From the NCBI GenBank assembly GCA_045636025.1, contig JAZTWP010000091.1, positions 62,001 through 126,000 on the forward strand: DNA of 64,000 bases, in the 5' to 3' direction. A model generated the notes under the pieces. That model was not told where the DNA came from and did not search any database. It was given only the letters and a program-made list of their open reading frames with translations. A program made the position numbers and the translations under genes. This stretch comes from UBA1081 sp045636025 (lineage in GTDB: Bacteria > Bacillota > Clostridia > Oscillospirales > Acutalibacteraceae). How positions within the stretch are numbered: position 1 is the first letter of the stretch; each line of letters begins with the position of its first letter. This document shows, in pieces, positions 43,229 to 51,558 of this stretch.

Positions 43229-43313
43229 ATCAATCTGCCTCCGATAAATATTAATATATTGTAAATATATTGTAACATAATTTTACCAAAAATCAATATA
43301 TTTCTAAAAGAAA

Positions 43314-43339
43314 AAAGGAACGGTTTTACCCGTTCCTTT
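43314..43339 (-). terminator. Terminator of the transglutaminase-like gene
   Basis: A 9-bp stem (43314-43322 with 43331-43339), with a T-rich minus-strand tail. Confidence 0.75.
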
Positions 43340-43346
43340 GGAAATT

Positions 43347-45530
43347 TTAATAATGTGCTGCGCCGCATTCACATACGGGATTTGTTTTGAAGAGTTTCTG
43401 GAAGAAGTTGAGTATTTTCCAGAAGAAAGAGATAAATGAGTTTGTGCTGTGGCAGTTACATGAGCAGGTGATTGTTGTATCTTCTGCAAGATTTTCATCG
43501 CAGAAATCACAATATTCGTCACCATCGCTGTCTTCGTGTCCGAGAGCGTCTGTGTAATCATCTGTGAATGTGTCACCGCAAGCGCATATATAAGTTGTAT
43601 ATCCTTCTTCTGTGCAAGTGGGCGGTGTTACAACCTCATTATATGAATGACCGAGAGAATCTTCATAGTCAGCAACATAAGTATCACCGCAAGCGCATGT
43701 GTAAGTTGTATATCCTTCTTCTGTGCAAGTGGGAGGAGTCACAACTTCATTATATGAATGGCCTTCTGATTTAATTGATTCTGTGTAAGAATCTGAACAT
43801 ACTGAGCAAGTATAAGTCATTACACCATCTTCAGTACAGGATGGAGGAGTTGTAACTGAGGAAATATGGTTATGACCTGCAAAAGGAAGTAATGCATCTG
43901 AACCTGAAATAATTCTGTTGCATATGTTACATTTGGTGTGAGCTGCATTACCCTGAGCGATGCAGGTTGATTCATTAGCTGCAACTTTTGTTACATCTTT
44001 GTGCTTACATACAACATTGAATGTGTATGATACTGTAAAACCTTCGTAAGCTACTGTTATGGCCTTTGTTCCTTCTTCAGATGTGTCAGTTGCACTCAGT
44101 TCAAAACCTTCAGTAATAACGGCTGTTGAACTGTCGCTGTATTCAAGAAGTAGTGACAGACCGTTTGCAGAATAAACTTCATTGATATCAAATTCTGAAA
44201 CAGTGGGGTAGGTGTTTATTGCAACATTTTTAAGAGTAACTTCTTCATCTTCGTGCACATAATACATTGTCTGCTGATAATCAGCTTTTGTTGTGAGTTC
44301 GAAAGAGGGTTTTGTGTAGAAGTCGCAGATGAGATAGTTGTCTGCATAATCGAAACCGTAAATTCTGTAATATTCAGTCACAGATTCAGGTCTCCAGATT
44401 TCAGTTGCAGTACTGTTTTCAAGGTCAAACTCAAATACAGCCTGACTGCTGTTGTAGTAGAGATATGTACCGTCAGAAGCAAGACGTGCATAGCAACCGG
44501 GATAATATGAAGATGCACTTGTCATCCACATATCTGAAACTGATTTAACCACAGATTTATCGCTGTATTTTTTGATGTTTGAATCTGTTTCATCAATATA
44601 GTAGATTTCATCATCAACAAGCTGGAAAGCTGATGATGAATCCTGCCAGAAATAGTTATCGTATGTTGTTGATGTGGGGGTAGTGTCATAGTCATCAGCT
44701 TCGTGACCTGTTGCGTACAAACCGTCTGATGAGCGAAGGAAGTTAGTATGCTTTACTCTGCCTGTTACATCGTTGACGGGGTCATCCCAGGTGATATCAA
44801 CGTGATATTCTTCACCATTGATGATGACAATATTCCATGCGTGATTGAGTGTTTCTGATTCGCAAATATAACCGTCAATTCCAAGCTGTCTGAGGATATA
44901 AAGATAAGCTTCTGCGTAACCCTGACAAACACCGATACCTGTTACAAGCACACCATACATTGAGTAGCTGTAAAAAGGCACAGCATCATTCAGATAATTC
45001 TCATAGTCATATGCACAGTTAAGAGCAATTCTGTCGTGAACAAGCAAAGCTTTCTCAACATCTGTGAGATTTTCGTTATCCTTGATATCTGCAATCATTT
45101 TTTCAGTAACTGCATCACAGCCTGCCATCATTTCCTGATATTCTTCTGCTGTGCAGCTGTATTCAGGATTGATAGTAAGAATATAACCGAAAATAGTTGT
45201 GTAACCAAAACGTGTAACGTGGAAAAGCTCAGGAGTGTTGTCATAAATAAGACTTGCAATGTAGTCTATATTTGACGGTGAAATATAATATGAGCTAAGG
45301 TCAATTGAAGTTGCACATTTCTTGATTTCAGAAATAAGATATTCTTCAAGAGTGTATGACAATGACGGTGCGTCCGGATCGTCAGGCAATGCCATATGGA
45401 AATCATCCTCAACGTAATGAATTGTTGCGGATGCGGCATAAGCGCTGATGCTTACAAGACCGGGGCACATCATAAAAATTACAAGCAGAACAGAAAGTAA
45501 CGCTTTTAAGGTTTTATGCTGTTTTTTCAT
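43347..45530 (-). CDS. Secreted transglutaminase-like protein with Cys-rich tandem repeats
   Basis: A 727-residue protein. A signal peptide (KALLSVLLVIFMMCPGLVSIS, cleavage near AYA) is followed by a transglutaminase-like domain at about 130-270. It has the Cys in GVCQGYAEAY, His in NHAWNIV and Asp in VDITWDD. A middle region of extracellular strands follows. From about residue 500 come repeated Cys-pair modules with the pattern GHSYNEVVTPPTCTEEGY then CxCGDTY. Two of these are nearly identical 37-residue copies, and the C-terminus is CECGAAHY. This repeat type is common in secreted proteins of Ruminococcaceae-like bacteria, presumably as surface or substrate-binding modules. Enzyme activity and target are inferred, not shown. 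Confidence 0.85.
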   Translation of the reverse strand: MKKQHKTLKALLSVLLVIFMMCPGLVSISAYAASATIHYVEDDFHMALPDDPDAPSLSYTLEEYLISEIKKCATSIDLSSYYISPSNIDYIASLIYDNTPELFHVTRFGYTTIFGYILTINPEYSCTAEEYQEMMAGCDAVTEKMIADIKDNENLTDVEKALLVHDRIALNCAYDYENYLNDAVPFYSYSMYGVLVTGIGVCQGYAEAYLYILRQLGIDGYICESETLNHAWNIVIINGEEYHVDITWDDPVNDVTGRVKHTNFLRSSDGLYATGHEADDYDTTPTSTTYDNYFWQDSSSAFQLVDDEIYYIDETDSNIKKYSDKSVVKSVSDMWMTSASSYYPGCYARLASDGTYLYYNSSQAVFEFDLENSTATEIWRPESVTEYYRIYGFDYADNYLICDFYTKPSFELTTKADYQQTMYYVHEDEEVTLKNVAINTYPTVSEFDINEVYSANGLSLLLEYSDSSTAVITEGFELSATDTSEEGTKAITVAYEGFTVSYTFNVVCKHKDVTKVAANESTCIAQGNAAHTKCNICNRIISGSDALLPFAGHNHISSVTTPPSCTEDGVMTYTCSVCSDSYTESIKSEGHSYNEVVTPPTCTEEGYTTYTCACGDTYVADYEDSLGHSYNEVVTPPTCTEEGYTTYICACGDTFTDDYTDALGHEDSDGDEYCDFCDENLAEDTTITCSCNCHSTNSFISFFWKILNFFQKLFKTNPVCECGAAHY
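43574..43763 (-). repeat. 111-base tandem repeat inside the transglutaminase-like gene
   Basis: Copies begin at 43574 and 43685, exactly 111 bases (37 codons) apart, and are almost identical at the DNA level, suggesting recent duplication. Confidence 0.85.
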
Positions 45531-45726
45531 GTTGATTTCCTCCGTACTTAAATCATTGTTGATTTGAAATGGAAATATAATACAGTTTTATTATGTAATT
45601 AATACAAAAATTAATAAAATAATAGAAAAATATTATATTTAATGTAAATATAGCACACATCAACAGCAACTTCAAGCATTATTGGAATCTTTTTATATTT
45701 GATTTATATTTCTATTGCAACATGAT
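45531..45726. other. A+T-rich intergenic stretch
   Basis: Between the transglutaminase-like gene start and the hairpin array. Very A+T-rich; presumably contains that gene's promoter, but no single match stands out. I see no gene here. Confidence 0.4.
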
Positions 45727-45860
45727 ATACGGCATGCCGTATGATATATTTGCATTCAAAATATAATATAATATTCGTCCTGCACACGCGAAGCGCATAT
45801 CATCCACAATGGTTGATATCATATCAAAGATATATCATCCGTTCGTGCCAAGGAACGGAT
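45727..45860. repeat. Array of short hairpins separated by ATATCAT-like spacers
   Basis: It includes a perfect 16-base palindrome ATACGGCATGCCGTAT (45727-45742), GCGaagCGC (45788-45796), an imperfect hairpin 45802-45817, ATATCaaaGATAT (45821-45833) and ATCCGTTC/GAACGGAT (45837-45860). Several are spaced by ATCAT or ATATCAT. It resembles structured repeat clusters I have seen in Clostridia intergenic DNA, but I cannot name a family. Confidence 0.7.
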
Positions 45861-45866
45861 ATCATT

Positions 45867-45900
45867 GAAAAAACCTTGTTCTGATGAACAAGGTTTTTTC
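45867..45900 (-). terminator. Terminator of tRNA-Thr
   Basis: A 15-bp perfect stem (45867-45881 with 45886-45900), T-rich at its minus-strand end. Confidence 0.85.
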
Positions 45901-45901
45901 A

Positions 45902-45977
45902 TGGAGCTGCTAACCGGATTTGAACCGGTGACCTCATCCTTACCAAGGATGCACTCTACCGACTGAGCTATAGCAGC
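45902..45977 (-). tRNA. tRNA-Thr (GGT)
   Basis: 76 bases on minus including encoded CCA. Acceptor GCTGCTA pairs with TAGCAGC; the D arm has AGCTC...GAGT; the anticodon stem CATCC/GGATG encloses the loop TTGGTAA (anticodon GGT); the T arm has GGTTCAAATCC. Confidence 0.96.
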
Positions 45978-46001
45978 AATTGTTAAATTTACAACATTGA
46001 T

Positions 46002-46030
46002 ATTATACACACGGCAGTAAGTTTTGTCAA
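46002..46030 (-). promoter_or_regulatory. Promoter of tRNA-Thr
   Basis: Read on minus: TTGACA (46030-46025), 17-base spacer, TATAAT (46007-46002): full consensus. Confidence 0.85.
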
Positions 46031-46052
46031 GTGAAAAATAATTTATAATCTA

Positions 46053-46081
46053 TTGCAAATTACAGTCAAAAGTGCTAAACT
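46053..46081 (+). promoter_or_regulatory. Promoter of trkA-trkH
   Basis: TTGCAA at 46053-46058, 17-base spacer with extended TGC, TAAACT at 46076-46081. Confidence 0.6.
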
Positions 46082-46113
46082 CTATTTAACTTTAACTCAT
46101 TACGGAGAATGTT

Positions 46114-47472
46114 ATGAAAATTGTAGTTGCAGGTTGCGGTAAAATCGGTACAACAGTCATCGGCAGTCTTGTTGCCGAGGGGCATGATGTTACAGCGATT
46201 GATTCTGACAACAAAATACTTGAAGATCTGACAAATATTTATGATATCATGGTTATCTGCGGTAACTGTGCAGACAGTGATGTTCTTAAAGAAGTGTCAA
46301 TAGCAGAAGCTGAACTTTATGTTGCTCTTACGGGTTCGGATGAACTCAATATGCTCAGCTGTTTTATTGCAAAAAGAATGGGCGCAACCAACACAATTGC
46401 AAGAATCAGAAATCCCGAATATAATGATGACAGCCTTGTTTTCCTGCGCAAGGAGCTTGATCTGTCAATGGCAATAAATCCTGACAGACTCACAGCAATT
46501 GAACTTTATAATATTCTCAAGCTTCCATCTGCTGTCAAGACGGAAAATTTCTCCCGTCGTTATTTCCAGATGATTGAGCTTATTGTCAGAAGTGATTCTG
46601 TTCTCGATAATGTGCGACTCAGTGAATTGCGTGTGAAATACGGAGCAAAAGTTCTTGTATGTGCTGTTCAGCGTGGCGATGATGTTTATATCCCTGACGG
46701 TAGTTTTGTGCTTAAAGCAGGAGATAAAATTGGTCTTTCTGCCGCACACGGTGATATTCACAAGCTTCTTAAATCACTCGGGTTATTGCAGAAGCAAGCA
46801 AAGCACGTTATGATTCTCGGTGGCAGTAAGTCAGCGTTTTATCTTGCACAGATGCTTATTAATTCAGGTGTATCTGTTAAAATTATTGAGAAGAGTAAAG
46901 AGCGTTGCGCTGAACTGAGTGAAAAACTGCCCAAGGCTATGATTATTCAGGGTGACGGTGCTCAGCAGGAGCTTCTTATTGAAGAAGGTCTTCGTTCTGT
47001 TGATGCTTTTGTATCGCTCACCGGTATGGATGAAGAAAATATTCTCATTTCAATTTATGCAGCAGCAAACAACGTTCCCAAGGTTATTTCAAAAGTCAAC
47101 AGGCCTGAGTTGTCAACAATGGCATCACGTCTCGGTCTTGAATGTATTGTTTCTCCGAGAAATCTTACTGCAGATATTTTTGTCAGATATGCAAGAGCGC
47201 TTGAAAATTCAATGGGAAGCAATGTTGAAACTCTTTACAAGATAATGGACGGCAAAGCTGAAGCTCTTGAATTCAGAGCACATCCCGATGCAAAACTTAC
47301 AGATATTCAGCTTAAAGACCTTAAACTCAAAAAGAATATTCTTATTGCAGGTATCTTAAGAGACAGGAAGACAATCATTCCCGGTGGTGATGATGTTATT
47401 TTATCTGATGACAGAGTTATTGTTGTTTCTTGTGAGCATAAACTCAATGACCTTGATGATATTCTTGCATAA
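46114..47472 (+). CDS. trkA: TrkA, K+ uptake regulatory subunit
   Basis: A 452-residue protein with two RCK (NAD-binding plus TrkA_C) halves. The first Rossmann motif is VVAGCGKIGTTVIGSLV at the N-terminus and the second is VMILGGSKSAFYLAQML near residue 232. It binds NAD(H)/ATP at the inner face of the TrkH channel and gates potassium uptake. An ACGGAG site precedes the ATG. It forms an operon with trkH 14 bases downstream. Confidence 0.95.
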   Translation: MKIVVAGCGKIGTTVIGSLVAEGHDVTAIDSDNKILEDLTNIYDIMVICGNCADSDVLKEVSIAEAELYVALTGSDELNMLSCFIAKRMGATNTIARIRNPEYNDDSLVFLRKELDLSMAINPDRLTAIELYNILKLPSAVKTENFSRRYFQMIELIVRSDSVLDNVRLSELRVKYGAKVLVCAVQRGDDVYIPDGSFVLKAGDKIGLSAAHGDIHKLLKSLGLLQKQAKHVMILGGSKSAFYLAQMLINSGVSVKIIEKSKERCAELSEKLPKAMIIQGDGAQQELLIEEGLRSVDAFVSLTGMDEENILISIYAAANNVPKVISKVNRPELSTMASRLGLECIVSPRNLTADIFVRYARALENSMGSNVETLYKIMDGKAEALEFRAHPDAKLTDIQLKDLKLKKNILIAGILRDRKTIIPGGDDVILSDDRVIVVSCEHKLNDLDDILA

Positions 47473-47486
47473 GGTGATGTAATTTT

Positions 47487-48929
47487 ATGAACCATAGATA
47501 TGTTTTTCATCTGTTCGGCAAAATACTCATTGCGATGACTGCATTGCTGGCATTGCCGATGATTGTTTCTCTGATATATAAAGAATCATGTTATTCATCA
47601 TTTCTTATAACAATGGTAATAAGCCTTGTTGTGGGACTTGCAGTATCGTTTATCTTCAAAACAGAAGATAAAGTCATTTTTGCAAAAGAAGGTTTTCTGA
47701 TAGTTGCCCTTTCGTGGATAGGAATGTCTGCAATCGGTGCATTGCCGTTTGTGATAAGCGGAGAAATTCCTTCTTATGTGGATGCTTTTTTTGAAACCGT
47801 AAGCGGTTTCACAACAACGGGTGCTTCAATTCTTGATGATGTTGAAAGTCTCAGCCACGGTTTGCTTTTCTGGCGAAGCTTTACTCATTGGATAGGTGGT
47901 ATGGGTGTTCTTGTTTTTATGCTTGCAATCATTCCCTCATCAAATGACCGTTCAATTCATATTCTCAGAGCAGAAGCACCGGGACCGATAATCGGTAAAC
48001 TTGTTCCCAAAATGCGTGATACAGCAAAGATTCTTTATCTTATTTATATCGCGCTTACTTTAATAGAAATTGTATTCCTGCTTGCAGGCAGAATGTCATT
48101 GTTTGATAGCGTGGTACACGCATTCGGTACGGCAGGTACCGGTGGTTTCGGTATCAAGTCAGACAGTATCGGCTCATACAGCCCCTATTTGCAGTGGGTA
48201 ATTACAATATTTATGCTTATATTCGGTGTCAATTTTAATCTTTACTATCTTATCCTTACAAAGAAGATTAAAAGTATATTCAAGAGTGAAGAATTGTGGA
48301 CATATATTCTTATCTGTTTTGCTTCAACCGTTATAATTGCAATGAATATCAGAGGGCTTTACGGCAATCTGTCAGAAACAATCAGAGAATCTTCATTCCA
48401 GGTTGCATCTGTTGTGACAACAACAGGCTATTCAACTGCAGATTTCAATGCGTGGCCTGAACTCTCAAAAACTATATTGTTGCTTCTGATGTTCCTCGGT
48501 TCCTGCGCAGGTTCAACCGCAGGCGGATTCAAGATTTCACGTCTTATTCTGCTTGTAAAAACTGTAAAACGAGAAATCAAGGTTCTTGTTCACCCCAGAG
48601 CTGTTGATGTTGTCCGTTTTGAGGGCAAAAAGGTTGAAGAACCCGTACTCAAGAGTTTGTCAGCATACCTTGCGATTTATCTTGTCTGTTTTATGGGTAT
48701 TTTTATTTTGTTGTCATTTGACGGATATGATATCCTTACAAATTTCAGCGCAGCATCAGCGTGTTTCAATAATATAGGTCCCGGACTCGGTGCTGTAGGT
48801 CCTGCAGCAAGTTTTTCAGGTTTTTCTGTTTTCTCAAAGATTATTCTTTCAGTTGCAATGCTTTTTGGCAGACTTGAAATTTATCCTATGCTGTTTGTGC
48901 TTTCACCTTCAGCCTGGTCAAGAAAATAA
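47487..48929 (+). CDS. trkH: TrkH/KtrB-family potassium uptake channel
   Basis: A 480-residue integral membrane protein with repeated membrane-pore-membrane units. Selectivity-filter-type segments are visible: SGFTTTGAS near residue 107, GTAGTGGFG near residue 213, VTTTGYSTADF near residue 310 and FNNIGPGLG near residue 427. It moves K+ across the cytoplasmic membrane with TrkA as the cytosolic gating ring. The length is typical of TrkH. An AAGGTGATG site precedes the ATG, and a strong terminator follows. Confidence 0.95.
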   Translation: MNHRYVFHLFGKILIAMTALLALPMIVSLIYKESCYSSFLITMVISLVVGLAVSFIFKTEDKVIFAKEGFLIVALSWIGMSAIGALPFVISGEIPSYVDAFFETVSGFTTTGASILDDVESLSHGLLFWRSFTHWIGGMGVLVFMLAIIPSSNDRSIHILRAEAPGPIIGKLVPKMRDTAKILYLIYIALTLIEIVFLLAGRMSLFDSVVHAFGTAGTGGFGIKSDSIGSYSPYLQWVITIFMLIFGVNFNLYYLILTKKIKSIFKSEELWTYILICFASTVIIAMNIRGLYGNLSETIRESSFQVASVVTTTGYSTADFNAWPELSKTILLLLMFLGSCAGSTAGGFKISRLILLVKTVKREIKVLVHPRAVDVVRFEGKKVEEPVLKSLSAYLAIYLVCFMGIFILLSFDGYDILTNFSAASACFNNIGPGLGAVGPAASFSGFSVFSKIILSVAMLFGRLEIYPMLFVLSPSAWSRK

Positions 48930-48934
48930 TATAA

Positions 48935-48967
48935 AAAAATCCCGGCTAATGCATAGCCGGGATTTTT
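48935..48967. terminator. Bidirectional terminator after trkH
   Basis: A 13-bp stem (48935-48948 region with 48954-48967), core CCCGGCTA/TAGCCGGG, A run before and T run after; between convergent trkH and the 49-kb gene. Confidence 0.88.
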
Positions 48968-48982
48968 CTTTGTGATTTTGTA

Positions 48983-49654
48983 TCAGAGTTCGTAAATGCC
49001 TGAATCAAGAACAACGATTTCTTTATTCCTGAATCTGAAGTATTTGTTTACAGGCTCATTGAATTCAATGTAATCAGATACATCAAGAGTGTTTATATCA
49101 ATTCTTCTGATTTCACATGATGCTTTATTGCAGACATAAAGACTGTCGTTATAGAATGATGCTGAAATCGGCATATTGAAAGCTGTGTTATCATCTCCGC
49201 CGATTCTCATAATGATTTTCTGGGCAGAAACAGAGTATCTTATAACAGCATTGCGCTGAGGCACAACGCACCAGATGCTGTTTCCGTCAAAGGCTGCATC
49301 TCTTGCAGGTGCATTATTGTAATATAAGTCACCCGTTTTTACGATTTTACCTTTTTCATCAAAGTGTCCCATTTCTCCCGTGGGATAAATCACAATGGTA
49401 TGATGATTAGGAAGTCTTACAGTATCGCAGGAGATAAAATCTCCGAGTCTGGAAGAAATCTTTTCATAAGCCATACCGAATTTATTGAGGAGATAAACAC
49501 TTTTTGTAACAGTTGTAATTTCTCCTGAATTTGCATCATAACTGAAAAATGATACTTTGCTTACACCGTCTTCATTTTTATCACTTTTTACGAAAATAAG
49601 TCCTGCTGAAAACGGAACAATATCAATAACATTCAGATTGAGAATTCTTTTCAT
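48983..49654 (-). CDS. Protein of unknown function, propeller-like
   Basis: A 223-residue protein without signal peptide or membrane helix, so probably cytoplasmic. It is rich in short strands (FVKSDKNEDGVSKVSFFSYDANSGEI, then NAVIRYSVSAQKIIMRIGGDDN and YVCNKASCEIRRIDINTLDV), suggesting an NHL/WD-like propeller. I do not recognise the family. Its ATG shares one base with the rex stop codon and is preceded by GGAGG inside rex, so it is translationally coupled to rex and may be linked to redox control. No enzyme motif is seen. Confidence 0.65.
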   Translation of the reverse strand: MKRILNLNVIDIVPFSAGLIFVKSDKNEDGVSKVSFFSYDANSGEITTVTKSVYLLNKFGMAYEKISSRLGDFISCDTVRLPNHHTIVIYPTGEMGHFDEKGKIVKTGDLYYNNAPARDAAFDGNSIWCVVPQRNAVIRYSVSAQKIIMRIGGDDNTAFNMPISASFYNDSLYVCNKASCEIRRIDINTLDVSDYIEFNEPVNKYFRFRNKEIVVLDSGIYEL

Positions 49655-50295
49655 CAGACATCCTCCGAATTGGAAATGTTATAACAAAGCGTCATAAGAC
49701 TGTCATTAAGGTGAACGTTTTCGACCACGACATCAGGGTAATCATCATGTATATTATAATGACTGAAATTCCAGAATGCTTTTATATTGCATTCAATGAG
49801 TTTTGCAGTAACAGTTTCACCGGCATAAGAGGGGATACAAAGAATTGCCGCTGTGGGGTTGTATTCATCGCAGAAATCTTTAACTGTGTTAAAATTTCTG
49901 ATTCTGAATTTGTTTATTTCAATACCTTCAAGTTTTGAGTCGGAATCAAAAATGCCCACAAGCTCAAAGCCTTTTGTCTCAAAATTAAGATGCTGAGCAA
50001 TAGCTCTGCCGAGATTACCGGCACCCACAAGAATAATTCTGTGATTCTTTTCAACACCGATAATCTGACCTATATTTTTTCTTAATTCTTCAATGTTGTA
50101 TCCGTAACCCTGCTGACCGAAACCGCCGAAATGATTCAGGTCCTGTCTTATCTGAGAAGCGGTAAGACCCATTTTTTCGGCAAGATTCTTTGAAGATATC
50201 TTTTCAATACCTTCTTTCTGAAGTATGCCGAGAAAACGATAATAGCGGGGAAGTCTTGCAATGACAGACTTAGGGATTGAAGTATTGTTTTTCAT
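49654..50295 (-). CDS. rex: Redox-sensing transcriptional repressor Rex
   Basis: A 213-residue protein. It has an N-terminal winged helix (ISSKNLAEKMGLTASQIRQDLNHFG) and a C-terminal Rossmann domain with LVGAGNLGRAIAQHL, typical of Rex. Rex binds DNA when NAD+ is high and leaves it when NADH rises, controlling fermentation and related genes. It follows icd by 19 bases, with an AAGGTCAG site before the ATG. Placing Rex behind aconitase and isocitrate dehydrogenase couples the redox sensor with the NAD(P)H-making branch. Confidence 0.95.
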   Translation of the reverse strand: MKNNTSIPKSVIARLPRYYRFLGILQKEGIEKISSKNLAEKMGLTASQIRQDLNHFGGFGQQGYGYNIEELRKNIGQIIGVEKNHRIILVGAGNLGRAIAQHLNFETKGFELVGIFDSDSKLEGIEINKFRIRNFNTVKDFCDEYNPTAAILCIPSYAGETVTAKLIECNIKAFWNFSHYNIHDDYPDVVVENVHLNDSLMTLCYNISNSEDV

Positions 50296-50314
50296 AAAAC
50301 TGACCTTACTTTAA

Positions 50315-51478
50315 TTAAAGTGTGGCAACAGTATCCATAACGTACTGACCGAATTCGCGGCAAGTGCAACCGTTATCTCTGCCTGTGATAGTCATTTTCT
50401 TTTCTGTGAGCATACAGATATCAAGAGCCTTTTCAAGCTTGTCTGCTTCTGCCTGCTTGCCGATGTGTGAAAGGAGCATTACAGCAGCTCTGAGCATTGA
50501 ACAGGGATCTGCATACTGTGCTCTGCCTTCTTTTACCATTCTGGGAGCAGAACCGTGGATAGCTTCAAACATAGCGTACTTCTTACCGAGGTTAGCTGAA
50601 CCTGCAGTACCTACACCGCCCTGGAATTCAGCAGCTTCGTCTGTGATGATATCGCCGTAAAGGTTGGGGAGAATGAAAACCTTGAAATCAGTTCTTCTCT
50701 TGGGGTCGATGAGCTTAGCTGTTGTGATATCGATGTACCATTCGTCAGTTGTGATTTCAGGGTAATCTTTACCGACTTCTTTACAGAGGTTAAGGAACTT
50801 ACCGTCAGTTGTCTTGATAACGTTAGCTTTCTGAATGATAGAAACTCTGTCCTTCTTGTTATTTCTTGCATAGTCATAAGCGAGCTTTGCAATTCTCTGA
50901 CAGCCTTCTGTTGTTGTAACAACAAAGTCGATAGCAAGTTCGTCGTCAACATTTACACCCTTTGAACCTACTGCATAAGCACCTTCTGTGTTTTCACGGA
51001 AGAATGTCCAGTCGATGCCCTGTTCGGGAACCTTAACGGGACGAACGTTTGCAAAAAGGTCAAGAGCCTTACGCATAGCAACGTTTGCACTTTCGATGTT
51101 GGGAAGTCCGTCACCTGCCTGAGGAGTTGTTGTGGGGCCTTTGAGGATAACGTCACAAGCCTTGAGTTCTTCAAGAACATCATCGGGAATAGCTTTCATA
51201 TGAGCTACACGGTTTTCGATTGTAAGACCGTCAATATCCTTGAAAATGATTTTGCCTGCGTCAACATCGTCTTTAAGAAGATATTTAAGAACAGTTGCAG
51301 CTTCGTGTGTGATTGTTGGGCCGATGCCGTCACCACCGCAAACACCGATGATGATCTGTTCTTTATTTGCGAAGTCTGTAAATTCTTTTACTGACTTGAT
51401 TTTTTCGTTTCTGTCTGCCTGTTCTCTGATGAGAGCTTCAAATTTTTCAACGGCAGCTTTGATATTTGCTTCTGTCAT
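50315..51478 (-). CDS. icd: Isocitrate dehydrogenase (isocitrate/isopropylmalate family)
   Basis: A 387-residue protein. The ATG at 51478 (MTEANIKAA) follows an AGGTGATT site; the GTG at 51487 is part of that site. It begins GVCGGDGIGPTITHEAATVL near residue 46, has the substrate region RENTEGAYAVGS near residue 160, and the metal/cofactor segment NLYGDIITDEAAEFQGG near residue 270. Its position directly after aconitase supports isocitrate rather than isopropylmalate as substrate. NAD or NADP use was not decided. The product 2-oxoglutarate feeds glutamate synthesis. Confidence 0.9.
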   Translation of the reverse strand: MTEANIKAAVEKFEALIREQADRNEKIKSVKEFTDFANKEQIIIGVCGGDGIGPTITHEAATVLKYLLKDDVDAGKIIFKDIDGLTIENRVAHMKAIPDDVLEELKACDVILKGPTTTPQAGDGLPNIESANVAMRKALDLFANVRPVKVPEQGIDWTFFRENTEGAYAVGSKGVNVDDELAIDFVVTTTEGCQRIAKLAYDYARNNKKDRVSIIQKANVIKTTDGKFLNLCKEVGKDYPEITTDEWYIDITTAKLIDPKRRTDFKVFILPNLYGDIITDEAAEFQGGVGTAGSANLGKKYAMFEAIHGSAPRMVKEGRAQYADPCSMLRAAVMLLSHIGKQAEADKLEKALDICMLTEKKMTITGRDNGCTCREFGQYVMDTVATL

Positions 51479-51513
51479 TTTAATCACCTTTTTTTGTAAT
51501 TATCTGTAATGTG

Positions 51514-51540
51514 CGGACCGATGTGGGAATCGGTCCCTAC
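51514..51540 (-). repeat. 27-base dispersed palindromic repeat, copy 3
   Basis: Read on minus: GTAGGGACCGATTCC...CATCGGTCCG. Matches copies at 26975-27001 and 39563-39589. It lies in the 80-base gap between acn and icd, so inside the operon transcript. Confidence 0.8.
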
Positions 51541-51558
51541 GAAAGTTGCGATTTTAAG

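Noticed and set aside
45819..46010. Reading frame overlapping tRNA-Thr on minus
   Set aside because: It runs through the tRNA and its terminator; no ribosome site and no protein features.
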